From: Candidatus Nanoarchaeia archaeon
Lineage (GTDB): Archaea > Nanobdellota > Nanobdellia > Woesearchaeales > JACPBV01
Direction: 5' to 3'
DNA: 64,000 nt
Assembly: GCA_028279655.1 (NCBI GenBank)
Contig: JANQNH010000006.1
Span: 62,001 to 126,000, forward strand
Positions 26,278 through 34,890 of this stretch are shown here, one piece after another. The first letter of the stretch is position 1. Every line of letters starts with the position of its first letter. The notes beneath the pieces are model-generated. The model made no database searches. It was not told where the DNA came from and was given only the letters and a program-made list of their open reading frames with translations. The position numbers and the translations under genes were made by a program.

Positions 26278-26580
26278 ATGATCCTTATCTACATAACCTG
26301 CAAGGACAACAAACAAGCAAAAGACATAAGCAAGCACCTATTAGAGAAAAGACTGGTAGCCTGCACCAACATACATCCTATAGAGAGCATGTACTTGTGG
26401 GAAGGAAAGATTCAGCAGGAAAAAGAGACAGTGATAATAGCAAAAACTAAGGAAAAAAAATACGAAAGGATAAAGCAGGAAGTAAAGAAGCTGCATTCTT
26501 ATGATACTCCATGTATAATTAAGATCTCTGCAGAAGCAAACAAGGAATATGATGGCTGGATAGAAGAAGAGACATCTTAA
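26278..26580 (+). CDS. cutA: Divalent-cation tolerance protein CutA1
   Basis: 100 residues from ATG 26278. The CutA1 core is complete: MILIYITCKDNKQAKDISKHLLEKRL, VACTNIHPIESMYLWEGKIQ, and the C-terminal SYDTPCIIKISAEANKEYDGWI. CutA1 forms a stable trimer linked to copper tolerance, though its true role is unresolved. An in-frame ATG at 26260 is rejected because it overlaps the TATA box; the 26278 start fits a leaderless mRNA. Confidence 0.93.
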   Translation: MILIYITCKDNKQAKDISKHLLEKRLVACTNIHPIESMYLWEGKIQQEKETVIIAKTKEKKYERIKQEVKKLHSYDTPCIIKISAEANKEYDGWIEEETS

Positions 26581-26641
26581 ACCCCTAAAGCAAAGCTTTT
26601 TAATGACTCTTTGATTAACCTATGCAGGGATAGTGGAATCT

Positions 26642-26848
26642 ATGGCAAGAATCAGCATTGACAAAGAAAGATGCAAGGAATGTTCTTTTTGTATTATATC
26701 ATGCCCTATGAAGATCATTAAGATGTCCTCATCCCTGAATAAAAAGGGCTATCATTATGCAGAGATTATAGATCAGAGCAAATGCACCGGCTGTGGATTA
26801 TGTTTCAAGATGTGCCCAGACCTATGCATAGATATAGAAAAAGACTAA
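26642..26848 (+). CDS. Ferredoxin-type delta subunit of 2-oxoacid:ferredoxin oxidoreductase
   Basis: 68 residues with two 4Fe-4S motifs: CKECSFCIISCP and CTGCGLCFKMCP. It carries electrons between the TPP-binding subunits and free ferredoxin. I use ATG 26642; a GTG lies in frame at 26633. It is followed by the alpha, beta and gamma subunit genes after a 153-bp interval containing the structured element described next. Confidence 0.9.
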   Translation: MARISIDKERCKECSFCIISCPMKIIKMSSSLNKKGYHYAEIIDQSKCTGCGLCFKMCPDLCIDIEKD

Positions 26849-26860
26849 CAATAATCAATG

Positions 26861-26976
26861 AAAATCTCTACAAAACTGGCGCAGACGAGCCGGGGGTTGC
26901 CCCCGTCGGGGTGGCTCGTAGGACAAAACCGAAGGTTTTGACCGTCTGCCGCCATAGTTTTTGTTGAGATTTTTTT
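26861..26976. ncRNA. GC-rich three-way-junction element between oxidoreductase genes
   Basis: Outer stem AAAATCTC...(26861-26877) pairs with 26956-26973 with one mismatch and one bulge. Then GGCG-CAGACG (26878-26887) pairs with CGTCTG-C-CGCC (26943-26953). Inside are hairpin AGCC-GGGGG-TTG-CCCCC around 26888-26904, closing with GGCT at 26913-26916, and the perfect hairpin CAAAACC-GAA-GGTTTTG (26924-26940). A T7 run follows. The base composition is far more GC-rich than the surroundings. It may be a small RNA, a mobile palindrome or a processing/termination element; function unknown. Confidence 0.5.
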
Positions 26977-27001
26977 AAATAAGATAAGCAAAACCAATAA
27001 A

Positions 27002-28063
27002 ATGCCAAAACAACTGATGAAAGGAAACGAAGTGTGTGGGGAAGCAGCATTACAGGCAGGTCTGAGGTTCTATGCAGGTTATCCAATTACCCCTCAAAAT
27101 GAGATTCCGGAATATATGTCAAAGAGATCTAAGGATTTCAACTCAGTTTTTATACAGGCAGAGGCAGAATTATCTGCGATAAACATGCTATTTGGTGCGT
27201 CAGCAGCTGGATTCAGATGTATGACCTCTTCATCTTCTCCGGGAATCTCCCTAAAACAAGAGGGAATTTCATACCTTTGTGGTGGAGAGCTTCCATGCGT
27301 CATTGTAAACATGGTTAGGGGAGGTCCAGGCCTTGGAAACATCAGGGCTGCTCAGTCTGATTACTTCCAGGCAACAAAAGGAGGAGGGCATGGAGATTAT
27401 CATATGATTGTATTAGCACCCTCAACATTACAGGAACTATACAATCTCACCATGAATGCCTTTGACTACGCAGACTACTATAGGAATCCGGTTATGATCT
27501 TGGGAGATGGCATATTAGGTCAGATGTTTGAGCCAGTAGAAATAATACCATACAAACCCATCCTTACTCTTCCGGAAAAAGACTGGGTCCTGGACGGTTG
27601 CAAAGACAGAAAACCAAGAATCGTAAGGACATTATTTCTTCGTCCTGCAAACTCTTTGCAGGAGCACAATATCAATCTGACCAAAAAATATGAAAGAATT
27701 CAGAAAGAACTAAACCTGGTGGATACATTCCAGATAGAAGATGCAGATCTTATCCTGGTAGCATACGGGACTACTGCTAGAATAGCAAAATCATCCATAG
27801 AGAAAGCCAGGAAACAAGGATTAAAGGTAGGTATGATACGGCCAATAACCTTGTGGCCATTCCCGTCAGATACAATAAGGAAAGCAGCAGAAACAACAAA
27901 GAGATTCCTGGCAGTTGAGATGTCCAGCGGACAGCTTGTTGAGGATGTTAAGCTATCCTTATTCGGAAAATCAGATATTGAGGTACAGCACTTCGGCCTT
28001 GGAGGGGGATGGTATCCTTCACCAACCAACATATATGAGAAGATAGAAGAGGTCTTAAAATGA
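27002..28063 (+). CDS. vorB: 2-oxoacid:ferredoxin oxidoreductase alpha subunit, VorB type
   Basis: 353 residues. LMKGNEVCGEAALQAGLRFY, GYPITPQNEIPEYM, MTSSSSPGISLKQEGISYL, VNMVRGGPGLGNI and QATKGGGHGDYHMIVLAPS closely follow the VorB subunit of 2-oxoisovalerate oxidoreductases in clostridia and Thermotogae. With beta and gamma it oxidatively decarboxylates branched-chain 2-oxoacids to acyl-CoA, reducing ferredoxin. 2-Oxoglutarate (Kor) use cannot be excluded. TTTTTTAAATAA at 26971-26982 may be a TATA for a leaderless start. It overlaps the beta gene by 4 bp. Confidence 0.92.
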   Translation: MPKQLMKGNEVCGEAALQAGLRFYAGYPITPQNEIPEYMSKRSKDFNSVFIQAEAELSAINMLFGASAAGFRCMTSSSSPGISLKQEGISYLCGGELPCVIVNMVRGGPGLGNIRAAQSDYFQATKGGGHGDYHMIVLAPSTLQELYNLTMNAFDYADYYRNPVMILGDGILGQMFEPVEIIPYKPILTLPEKDWVLDGCKDRKPRIVRTLFLRPANSLQEHNINLTKKYERIQKELNLVDTFQIEDADLILVAYGTTARIAKSSIEKARKQGLKVGMIRPITLWPFPSDTIRKAAETTKRFLAVEMSSGQLVEDVKLSLFGKSDIEVQHFGLGGGWYPSPTNIYEKIEEVLK

Positions 28064-28788
28064 AATTAACAAGACCAGAGTCCCTAAAACCAGCAGAAAC
28101 ACACTATTGTGGAGGCTGCGGTCATGGGATTATCCATCGTTTAGTTGCTGAAGTACTTGATGAGATGAACCTAAGGGAAAAGACCATTGGCACAGCACCA
28201 GTAGGATGCGCAGTCCTTCTATACGACTACTTTAACATCGATATAATAGAATGTTCTCATGGAAGGCCTCCAGCAGTTGCAACAGCGATGAAACGATTGA
28301 TGCCTGACAAGATAATGTTCACCTACCAGGGAGACGGAGACCTTGCAGCCATTGGCACCACAGAGACAATCCATGCTGCAAACAGAGGGGAGAACTTCAC
28401 TACAATCTTTGTTAACAACGCGATATATGGTATGACAGGAGGCCAGATGGCACCGACAACCCTCCCTCAACAGAAGACGACAACAACACCGTTTGGAAGG
28501 GACCAAGCAACAGAGGGAAGCCCAATAAAGGTCTGTGAACTGCTAAAAACATTAGACGGCCCGGTTTACATCGAAAGGGTTGCTGTAAATTCCCCTCAGA
28601 ATATCATCAAGACAAAAGCAGCTATAAAAAAAGCATTTCAGTACCAGTTAGAAGGAAAAGGCTTTACTTTTGTAGAAATCCTGTCACCTTGCCCAACAAA
28701 CTGGAAGCTTTCAACAATTGAATCACTTAAGTATGTTGATAAGATGATGGATTACTTTCCATTAGGGGTTTTTAAGGACATAAAATAA
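28060..28788 (+). CDS. 2-oxoacid:ferredoxin oxidoreductase beta subunit (TPP-binding)
   Basis: 242 residues. HYCGGCGHGIIHRLVAEVL carries the CxxC cluster ligands, APVGCAVLLYDYFN follows, and TYQGDGDLAAIGTTETIHAANRGENFTTIFVNNAIYGMTGGQMAPTT includes the TPP-Mg motif GDGD...NN. It is the catalytic partner of the VorB-like alpha subunit and overlaps its stop. It is about 40 residues shorter than typical KorB, consistent with the VOR group. Confidence 0.93.
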   Translation: MKLTRPESLKPAETHYCGGCGHGIIHRLVAEVLDEMNLREKTIGTAPVGCAVLLYDYFNIDIIECSHGRPPAVATAMKRLMPDKIMFTYQGDGDLAAIGTTETIHAANRGENFTTIFVNNAIYGMTGGQMAPTTLPQQKTTTTPFGRDQATEGSPIKVCELLKTLDGPVYIERVAVNSPQNIIKTKAAIKKAFQYQLEGKGFTFVEILSPCPTNWKLSTIESLKYVDKMMDYFPLGVFKDIK

Positions 28789-28803
28789 CTATAAGACTAA
28801 AAA

Positions 28804-29337
28804 ATGCAGGAAAAAATAATCATAGCAGGATTCGGAGGACAAGGGGTTGTTCTGGCTGGAAATGTATTAGCACAAACTGCAGTTATAGAAGAAAAGAACG
28901 TAGCTGCCATGGTATCTTATGGAGCAGAGATGCGGGGAGGAACAGCCCATTGCATAATCACCATCTCAGACCAAGAGATAGCTTCTCCTGTAGTTGAAGA
29001 GCCTACATCTACCATAATCCTAAACGAGCCATCTCTTGATAAGTTTGAAAACAAGATTCAAAAGGATGGGTTGATGGTGATAAACAGCTCAATGGTCAAA
29101 AGAGAGGTTCAAAGAAAAGACATCAAGATAATAAAAGTACCAGCTACAGATATAGCAAACGAGCTGGGAAACGCAAGAGTGGCTAATCTGGTTCTGGTTG
29201 GAGCATTCATAAAGAAGACAAACCTGCTGGACCTGAACAATGTCCTGGATAACCTTCACAAGTTCTTTCCTAAAAGCAAACAGAACCTTATAGAGATTAA
29301 CAAAGAGGCATTAAAAAGAGGTGCCCAGTTAGTTTGA
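28804..29337 (+). CDS. 2-oxoacid:ferredoxin oxidoreductase gamma subunit
   Basis: 177 residues, pyruvate/ketoisovalerate oxidoreductase gamma domain. Starts IIIAGFGGQGVVLAGNVLAQTA and has SYGAEMRGGTAHCIITISD, the standard core. It completes a delta-alpha-beta-gamma set with the preceding genes. The next gene, a possible beta-barrel protein, follows with a 24-bp gap on the same strand. Confidence 0.93.
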   Translation: MQEKIIIAGFGGQGVVLAGNVLAQTAVIEEKNVAAMVSYGAEMRGGTAHCIITISDQEIASPVVEEPTSTIILNEPSLDKFENKIQKDGLMVINSSMVKREVQRKDIKIIKVPATDIANELGNARVANLVLVGAFIKKTNLLDLNNVLDNLHKFFPKSKQNLIEINKEALKRGAQLV

Positions 29338-29361
29338 GGGGATTTGCAAAGGATTGATAAT

Positions 29362-30207
29362 ATGATTACAAAAAGGGACCTAAAAATTGCTCTTTTGATT
29401 GCAGCAGGATTTATCTCACCTGCAGATGCTTCTGATTTCTTTACTGCTATCAAATCCCCTATAAGGACTACTATCCCAAGTCAGTTTGAAATACTTTCAA
29501 CCTATAGTCATGCTGATAAACTCGTAGATAAGAACGGAAATTCAAAACCCATCCATCTTTCAAGATGGAAAAACACATTAATGCTAAAAGGGAAAACCAG
29601 TAATTTTTATGGATCAGTAGCCGTACCTTTCACTTCCGTGACAAACGATACCATAGATGAAAGATTAAGCGGCTTTGGAGATATTGGTTTTGAGGTGGGG
29701 CCCCATTTTAAGAAAGGGGATCTATACTTTATGCCAACTGCGAGTTATTATCTAGGCACTGGAAAACATGATCCACACAAACCTCTTAATTTAGGGACAG
29801 GTAAAGACTGGATGGGAGGTTCACTTTACTTCACACTTCTGCAGGATGACTGGATATTCGATCTCTACGGAGGCCATTTTAACCAACAGAACGGTCCTTT
29901 GTATAGGAACAGGTTTGGCGGAGCTGCCGGTCTAAAGAAAGATATGTTGATCCTTGGCGTAGGGATGGATTACACCCAAGGATATGGTGGACAAGAGATA
30001 CTAACCTTAGGACCCCTAATTAGATATATAGATCCTCAAAAAAGATTTCATATTACAGGGGGTTTTGAGATACCCTCACACATCGAAAACAGCACAAAAG
30101 ATAACAGGTTTTTCCTTAGACTTAGGATTCCCCTAGGACAATCAAAAGCACCTACACCAAGAAATCATCCTGCAGGCCAAAGAAATTACAATAACCCTAG
30201 GAAATAG
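29362..30207 (+). CDS. Possible beta-barrel protein (phenol MetA-pathway transporter-like)
   Basis: 281 residues. Signal peptide at about 1-23 (LKIALLIAAGFISPADASDF). The rest has no hydrophobic helix but many alternating strands with aromatic ends and Gly/Asp turns (ERLSGFGDIGFEVGPHF, YFMPTASYYLGTGKHDPH, RFFLRLRIPLG at the C-terminus), the pattern of the Phenol_MetA_deg outer-membrane-like family of bacteria. I use ATG 29362; a TTG at 29344 is upstream. Codon use matches its neighbours. An outer-membrane type barrel is unexpected in an archaeon, so this may be horizontally acquired or a surface-bound sheet protein. Confidence 0.6.
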   Translation: MITKRDLKIALLIAAGFISPADASDFFTAIKSPIRTTIPSQFEILSTYSHADKLVDKNGNSKPIHLSRWKNTLMLKGKTSNFYGSVAVPFTSVTNDTIDERLSGFGDIGFEVGPHFKKGDLYFMPTASYYLGTGKHDPHKPLNLGTGKDWMGGSLYFTLLQDDWIFDLYGGHFNQQNGPLYRNRFGGAAGLKKDMLILGVGMDYTQGYGGQEILTLGPLIRYIDPQKRFHITGGFEIPSHIENSTKDNRFFLRLRIPLGQSKAPTPRNHPAGQRNYNNPRK

Positions 30208-30330
30208 ATAAAACACCCCATCCTTTAATTCTTATAAGAATATTTATAACAAAAAAATATTTATATAGGAATATAAATACCCTTAGTGAGGTAGTTAAAA
30301 TTCCCACAAAAAAAACCTTTGGAAAACATT

Positions 30331-30657
30331 GTGGAAAGGGCATTTGATAATTTAGACCTGGTTCTGTTAGCTGCAGGTACAGCATTATTGTTCCCTACCG
30401 CTGCCACCATGGCAACACTTTTTGGAGGAGCATATATGGTAGCTGGTGCTGCAGAAAAGTACGAAAAAAGCATTGATGGAAAACAAAAAAGAAAACTAAA
30501 AGGATTACAGCAAGAGATCAATAGAGACCTTGATAAGTATAGGTTAGAGCTTGCTATAAAATTACAGCAACATGGTATAGAAGATAAAAGAATAGAAAAT
30601 TATCTAGATAGGATAATAAAAAAAGAAGATTTTAAGGATTACGTAATAATTAAGTAG
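30331..30657 (+). CDS. Small membrane protein with C-terminal helical domain
   Basis: 108 residues from GTG 30331 (a TTG at 30319 adds four residues; no ribosome site decides). One or two hydrophobic segments within LDLVLLAAGTALLFPTAATMATLFGGAYMVAG, then a highly charged helical part (KQKRKLKGLQQEINRDLDKYR...IEDKRIENYLDRIIKKEDF). No family recognised. TATA candidates are ATATTTATAAC (30239 region) and ATATTTATATAG (about 30258-30269). It ends 1 bp before the convergent porB. Confidence 0.6.
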   Translation: MERAFDNLDLVLLAAGTALLFPTAATMATLFGGAYMVAGAAEKYEKSIDGKQKRKLKGLQQEINRDLDKYRLELAIKLQQHGIEDKRIENYLDRIIKKEDFKDYVIIK

Positions 30658-30658
30658 T

Positions 30659-31582
30659 TTACTCCTCACAAAGCTTCAACAGCTTCTCCCATTCAGAATC
30701 AACATGCTGCTGTATCTTGTCAATAAGGGCCTTGTTCTCTGGCTTAAGCAGATGCTTAAACCTTCCCTGTGTCTTTATGTATTCAGTAACAGGGACGTCC
30801 TTAGAAGGCTTGTAGGTTAGCTTATATTTGCCGTCTACAACCTCATAAAGTGGCCAGAATTTTGTCTCAACAGCAAGCTTGGCGATCTCCATTGTTTTCT
30901 CAGGAGGATACTTCCAGCCAAGAGTGCATGGCTGCAATATCAAAAGTACCTTGGGGCCTTTGATTGACAAGGCCTTCTCAGCCTTTGCAGTTAAGTCCAT
31001 TATATTATGTACTGATGCTTGAGCAACATAAGGAAGGTTATGTGCTATCATCACTTTAGCAAAATCCTTTCTGAATTCCTCTTTGCCCTGGAGCACCTTA
31101 CCTGCAGGGGCTGTAGTAGTAGAAGCACCAAAAGGAGTAGCACTGCTTCTCTGGATCCCAGTATTCATATAAGCATTATTATCATAGCATACATATAGGA
31201 AATCATGGCCCCTTTCCAGAGCACCCGATAATGACTGGAAACCGATATCATACGTTCCCCCGTCCCCACCAAAAGCTATAAACTTAATGTCTTCTTTTAT
31301 CTTGCCCTTCTTCTTTAGGGCTCTAAAAGCAGTCTCAGCTCCAGCGATGGTAGCTGCACTGTTCTCAAAAGCAGAATGGATGAAAGGTATGTTCCAGGAG
31401 GTAAAAGGATATATGGTGGTTGTAACCTCTAAGCACCCGGTTGCGCAAGAGGCAACAACTGGCTTATCAGTAGATGCAAGTATAGCTCTAACTATAGAAG
31501 GAAAACCACACCCGCTGCAGCTTCTATGTCCTGGGGCTAATTTCTTCTCTTTTAGTTTTTCAGATAATTGTTTATAGTTCAT
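30659..31582 (-). CDS. porB: Pyruvate:ferredoxin oxidoreductase beta subunit PorB
   Basis: 307 residues. HRSCSGCGFPSIVRAIL and SCATGC supply cluster ligands; FGGDGGTYDIGFQSLSGALERGHDFLYVCYDNNAYMNTG is the TPP-Mg site, and GIQRSSATPFGAS is conserved for PorB. It decarboxylates pyruvate to acetyl-CoA with ferredoxin reduction. Its start overlaps the porA stop (ATGA). Last gene of porG-porD-porA-porB. Confidence 0.96.
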   Translation of the reverse strand: MNYKQLSEKLKEKKLAPGHRSCSGCGFPSIVRAILASTDKPVVASCATGCLEVTTTIYPFTSWNIPFIHSAFENSAATIAGAETAFRALKKKGKIKEDIKFIAFGGDGGTYDIGFQSLSGALERGHDFLYVCYDNNAYMNTGIQRSSATPFGASTTTAPAGKVLQGKEEFRKDFAKVMIAHNLPYVAQASVHNIMDLTAKAEKALSIKGPKVLLILQPCTLGWKYPPEKTMEIAKLAVETKFWPLYEVVDGKYKLTYKPSKDVPVTEYIKTQGRFKHLLKPENKALIDKIQQHVDSEWEKLLKLCEE

Positions 31583-32736
31583 TCTCTCAACCCTACAGTA
31601 CCATGCTCCTCTAGTTTATCATTGATCATCTTGTCAAAAACCTGCTCAATATCCTCAACAAATATGTTCCTTCCTCCTAATCCGAACACCAATGAGTGTA
31701 ATTTGCCGTCATAATTAACGTCATAAAGTGCATTCTTAATCTCTCCATACAACGGAGGATTCGCTCCAAATGAAACAGCCCTGTCAAGGACAGCGATCTT
31801 CTTAATCCCTTTTAATGCATTGGCAACCTCTTTGTAAGGGAAGGGCCTGAATAATCTCAATTTCAATAATCCAACCTTTTTTCCTTCCTTCCTCATCTTA
31901 TCGATCGCAGTCTTTGTGGTGCCTGCAGTTGAATTCAAAGCAACAATGACACAATCAGCATCCTTCATATTATACTCGTCAAAATAACCATATTTCCTTC
32001 CGGTAATCTTAGACAATTCTTCTCCTATCTTAATATACTCCTTCTTAGCTTCATCCATAGCAGGGATCTGCTGGCTTCTTGTCTCAAAATAATAATCCTG
32101 CAGCTGCAAAGGCCCATGCGTAACAGGCTTTTTAACATTTAAAAGACTATGAGGATACTTATGCTCTCCGATAAACTTCTTAACATCTTTATCATCAAAG
32201 ACCTCTACATTCTCAACCCCATGCGAAGTGATAAACCCATCCTGGCATACCATGGCAGGCAACAATACCTTCTCTGCTAACCTCATTGCCAACAAGGAAT
32301 TTTCATAGACCTCTTGTGCACTCTCAGAATAAATCTGGATCCATCCAAGGTCCCTTGCACCCATAGAGTCTGAATGATCGCAATGTATGTTTATAGGAGC
32401 ACTCAAAGCCCTATTGACTATCTCCATTACTATTGGTAGCCTAAGTCCGGAGGCAACACCTACTATCTCCCACATAAGTGCAAGACCAGCACTGGCAGTA
32501 GCAGTCATAACCCTAGCACCTGCAGCTGAAGCGCCAACAGCACAGCTCATAGCACTATGCTCTGACTCCACCCTGATCATCTCAGTATCGACAACACCAT
32601 TAGCAACAAAGGTGGCAAAGGTCTGCATTATTGCTGTTTGAGGAGTTATTGGAAAAGCAGGAACCACGTCTGGATTGATCTGCCTCATAGCTTCAGCGCC
32701 AGCTCCCGTACCAGTTACAGCCTTTATCTTGCTCAT
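31579..32736 (-). CDS. porA: Pyruvate:ferredoxin oxidoreductase alpha subunit PorA
   Basis: 385 residues from ATG 32736, which overlaps the porD stop (ATGA). Upstream in-frame codons lie inside porD and are ignored. PAFPITPQTAIMQTFATFV, ESEHSAMSCAVGASAAGARVMTATAS, GLALMWE and REL-like FGLGGRNIFVEDI identify PorA. It binds pyruvate/TPP together with PorB. Confidence 0.95.
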   Translation of the reverse strand: MSKIKAVTGTGAGAEAMRQINPDVVPAFPITPQTAIMQTFATFVANGVVDTEMIRVESEHSAMSCAVGASAAGARVMTATASAGLALMWEIVGVASGLRLPIVMEIVNRALSAPINIHCDHSDSMGARDLGWIQIYSESAQEVYENSLLAMRLAEKVLLPAMVCQDGFITSHGVENVEVFDDKDVKKFIGEHKYPHSLLNVKKPVTHGPLQLQDYYFETRSQQIPAMDEAKKEYIKIGEELSKITGRKYGYFDEYNMKDADCVIVALNSTAGTTKTAIDKMRKEGKKVGLLKLRLFRPFPYKEVANALKGIKKIAVLDRAVSFGANPPLYGEIKNALYDVNYDGKLHSLVFGLGGRNIFVEDIEQVFDKMINDKLEEHGTVGLRE

Positions 32737-33035
32737 TTTGTGAATTTTGATTCCTCTTCCATCTTTATACATTTTACAGGGCACACATTCATGCATATGC
32801 CGCAGCCTTTGCAATATTCAAGATCAGTCTCTTTCCTCTTGATATCCTTCCCAGAACCCTCAGAGGGGATGCAATCCTCAGGACACAAAGGAAGGCACAT
32901 CATGCATTGGATACACTTTTCCTTATCCCAGATAGGCCTAAAACTACGCCAGTCACCTGTCTTAAACTTCTTGGATGAGCCTGCTTCGTCTATAAGCCCC
33001 CCGATTGGTATATCCTTATTGGATTTCAAAGTCAT
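32733..33035 (-). CDS. porD: Pyruvate:ferredoxin oxidoreductase delta subunit PorD
   Basis: 100 residues. An N-terminal extension (TGDWRSFRPIWDKEKC) is followed by two 4Fe-4S motifs, CIQCMMCLPLCP and CKGCGICMNVCP. The extension and TGDWR motif are typical of archaeal PorD. It overlaps the porG stop (TAATG) and the porA start. It transfers electrons to external ferredoxin. Confidence 0.95.
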   Translation of the reverse strand: MTLKSNKDIPIGGLIDEAGSSKKFKTGDWRSFRPIWDKEKCIQCMMCLPLCPEDCIPSEGSGKDIKRKETDLEYCKGCGICMNVCPVKCIKMEEESKFTK

Positions 33036-33598
33036 TATACTGCCTCAAAAGCCATCTCCACTCCCTTGATGGTGGATTTGGTCTTTTCTTCCCCTAATTT
33101 CTTTAAAAATTTCCCTTTAACAGAGTTCTTAACAGCTTCAAGAGGGATTACCTTTGTCAATTTTACAAAAGCCCCTAATATTGGAGTATTTGGTAGGTTT
33201 TTACCAACAGTATCTATGGATATCTTAGTAGCATCAACCGTATATACCTTTCCATTAAATCCGACCTGCTTCTTGATATCGTCAGCACTCTTAGGGGAGT
33301 TTACCAACAACACACCTTCTTCGGTAAGGTTTTCCACAACTTTGGGGTTTATTAAAGTAGGATCAATTACAATTACAATATCTGGATTAACCACAGGGGC
33401 ATACGTAGTGATTATCTTATCCGATATTCTAGCGTAGGCCTTCATAGGTGCTCCAGCCCTCTCAGGACCATACTCAGGAAATGCCTGTATCTTCTTTCCT
33501 TCTCCTAGAGCTGCCTCTGCAATAAACTGGGAAGCAGTCTTGGCTCCTTGCCCGCCCCTTCCGATTATAACAATCTCAAATATCTCCTTATTTTTCAT
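33035..33598 (-). CDS. porG: Pyruvate:ferredoxin oxidoreductase gamma subunit PorG
   Basis: 187 residues. EIVIIGRGGQGAKTASQFIAEAAL and PEYGPERAGAPMKAYARIS are gamma-domain hallmarks. ATG 33598 is preferred over a TTG at 33601. A TATA AATTTATAAATC (about 33621-33632, minus) lies near 27 bp upstream, giving a leaderless operon start. First gene of porGDAB. Confidence 0.95.
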   Translation of the reverse strand: MKNKEIFEIVIIGRGGQGAKTASQFIAEAALGEGKKIQAFPEYGPERAGAPMKAYARISDKIITTYAPVVNPDIVIVIDPTLINPKVVENLTEEGVLLVNSPKSADDIKKQVGFNGKVYTVDATKISIDTVGKNLPNTPILGAFVKLTKVIPLEAVKNSVKGKFLKKLGEEKTKSTIKGVEMAFEAV

Positions 33599-33630
33599 CA
33601 AAAAATTAGAAACCCATTTGATTTATAAAT

Positions 33631-34890
33631 TTATCGGTACTTTTTGAATAAATCAACCAAATGAGTTATCCTCATTTTTCTTATTTTCTCAAATTCCTCA
33701 ACTGAAATAATATTTTGGCATAATTTAACTAATGAATATTCAACTTTATTGTCAGTTAAATAATTTTTCCTCCTATTTGGAATATCTTTTTGTTTGAATA
33801 AACTAATTATCCTATTGATTTTGCCCCTATGATACAAATGGGGTAGGAGATAATATGCTAATTTTATACAATCATCAAAATTTCTTATAGATGTCCTCCA
33901 AACTGAAGCATCTTTTAACCTTACAACAGAATTTAAATTTAATTCATTTTTTAGTATGCTATCAATTTGTATTACAACCTTTTTACTTGCACTTGTAAAA
34001 CTATATCTTGGGTACAGATGACCATTTACTTTAATAATCCCAAAATGGCCTTCTGTTTCCATAGCTGCCGCCAATATTCTGATTTTATCTTCAAAATCAT
34101 TAATCTTGTACAATTCATCTTCTATAGATATCTTTGGAGACTTAAATCCCAGATTTACCCCATACCTCAACCACAAAATCTGTTTGAAAATAGACGAATC
34201 AATCCTTAAAATAAAATGGTCTTTATTTTTCCTTTTCATAATTTTTATTGGAAGATTGAACTCTCCCTTTATCCTTTTAGCAATATTAAAAAGTGCTTCT
34301 TTACCTTCTCTCTTTTGTTCTATCTCAACTCTGGCATCTGATAGAGATACATGTCCCTCAAATTTTATCCATGCTAAGATATCCACAACATTGATTATAG
34401 ATTTATTTTGAAAAATAATCCCTTTTTCTTTTGATTGTCCGCAAAGCATTTTATTTTCTAGAATACTCCATGAGTTTAAATTTAAGATTTGACAGGTTTT
34501 AAATAAAGCAGTTATTGGAACTTTAATCTTCATATTTATCCAATCACTTACTCTAGAGGGGGACCTGTTTACTAACGGAGCAAATGATTTTACTGAACCA
34601 ACTTTTTTAGTTGCTTCCTTAATTAAACTAGCGACCTCTTTGTTTATTGAGATATAGGTAGGATAACAAACAACTTTAGGATTAAAAACTCTCTTATTTT
34701 CTATTCTTTTAATCCTTACAGTATTTAGACAAAACCACAAATATTGGTATTCAACAGGTACTTTCCAATCTTTTAAGTTTTTATTACAAACATCACTTAA
34801 CTCATTTAATGAAATACTATCGGGGATTATTTCATTAGCATACTTAAATGCACTTACTACTCTTTCATGTTTAGGTATTTCATATATCAT
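33631..34890 (-). CDS. Free-standing LAGLIDADG-type homing endonuclease-like protein
   Basis: 419 residues. A helix-turn-helix-like stretch (VGSVKSFAPLVNRSPSRVSDW, about residues 97-117) precedes two degenerate LAGLIDADG helices: ILAWIKFEGHVS near 171 and ILAAAMETEGHFGI near 272, each followed by beta-strand rich DNA-binding segments. Both have an acidic residue (E) at the catalytic position. I choose ATG 34890 because GAGGCGAT lies just upstream, matching the ribosome site of the gene at 13081. No intein or intron host gene flanks it. It may be a solitary endonuclease or a domesticated regulator. Confidence 0.72.
   Translation of the reverse strand: MIYEIPKHERVVSAFKYANEIIPDSISLNELSDVCNKNLKDWKVPVEYQYLWFCLNTVRIKRIENKRVFNPKVVCYPTYISINKEVASLIKEATKKVGSVKSFAPLVNRSPSRVSDWINMKIKVPITALFKTCQILNLNSWSILENKMLCGQSKEKGIIFQNKSIINVVDILAWIKFEGHVSLSDARVEIEQKREGKEALFNIAKRIKGEFNLPIKIMKRKNKDHFILRIDSSIFKQILWLRYGVNLGFKSPKISIEDELYKINDFEDKIRILAAAMETEGHFGIIKVNGHLYPRYSFTSASKKVVIQIDSILKNELNLNSVVRLKDASVWRTSIRNFDDCIKLAYYLLPHLYHRGKINRIISLFKQKDIPNRRKNYLTDNKVEYSLVKLCQNIISVEEFEKIRKMRITHLVDLFKKYR

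Noticed and set aside
26861-26976. Element as SRP RNA, RNase P RNA or H/ACA guide
   Set aside because: No SRP domain IV loop, no RNase P core motif and no 3' ACA box were found.
29362-30207. Assembly contamination as the source of the beta-barrel-like gene
   Set aside because: Base use and short spacing to the preceding operon match the neighbours, so contamination is not favoured, although transfer remains possible.
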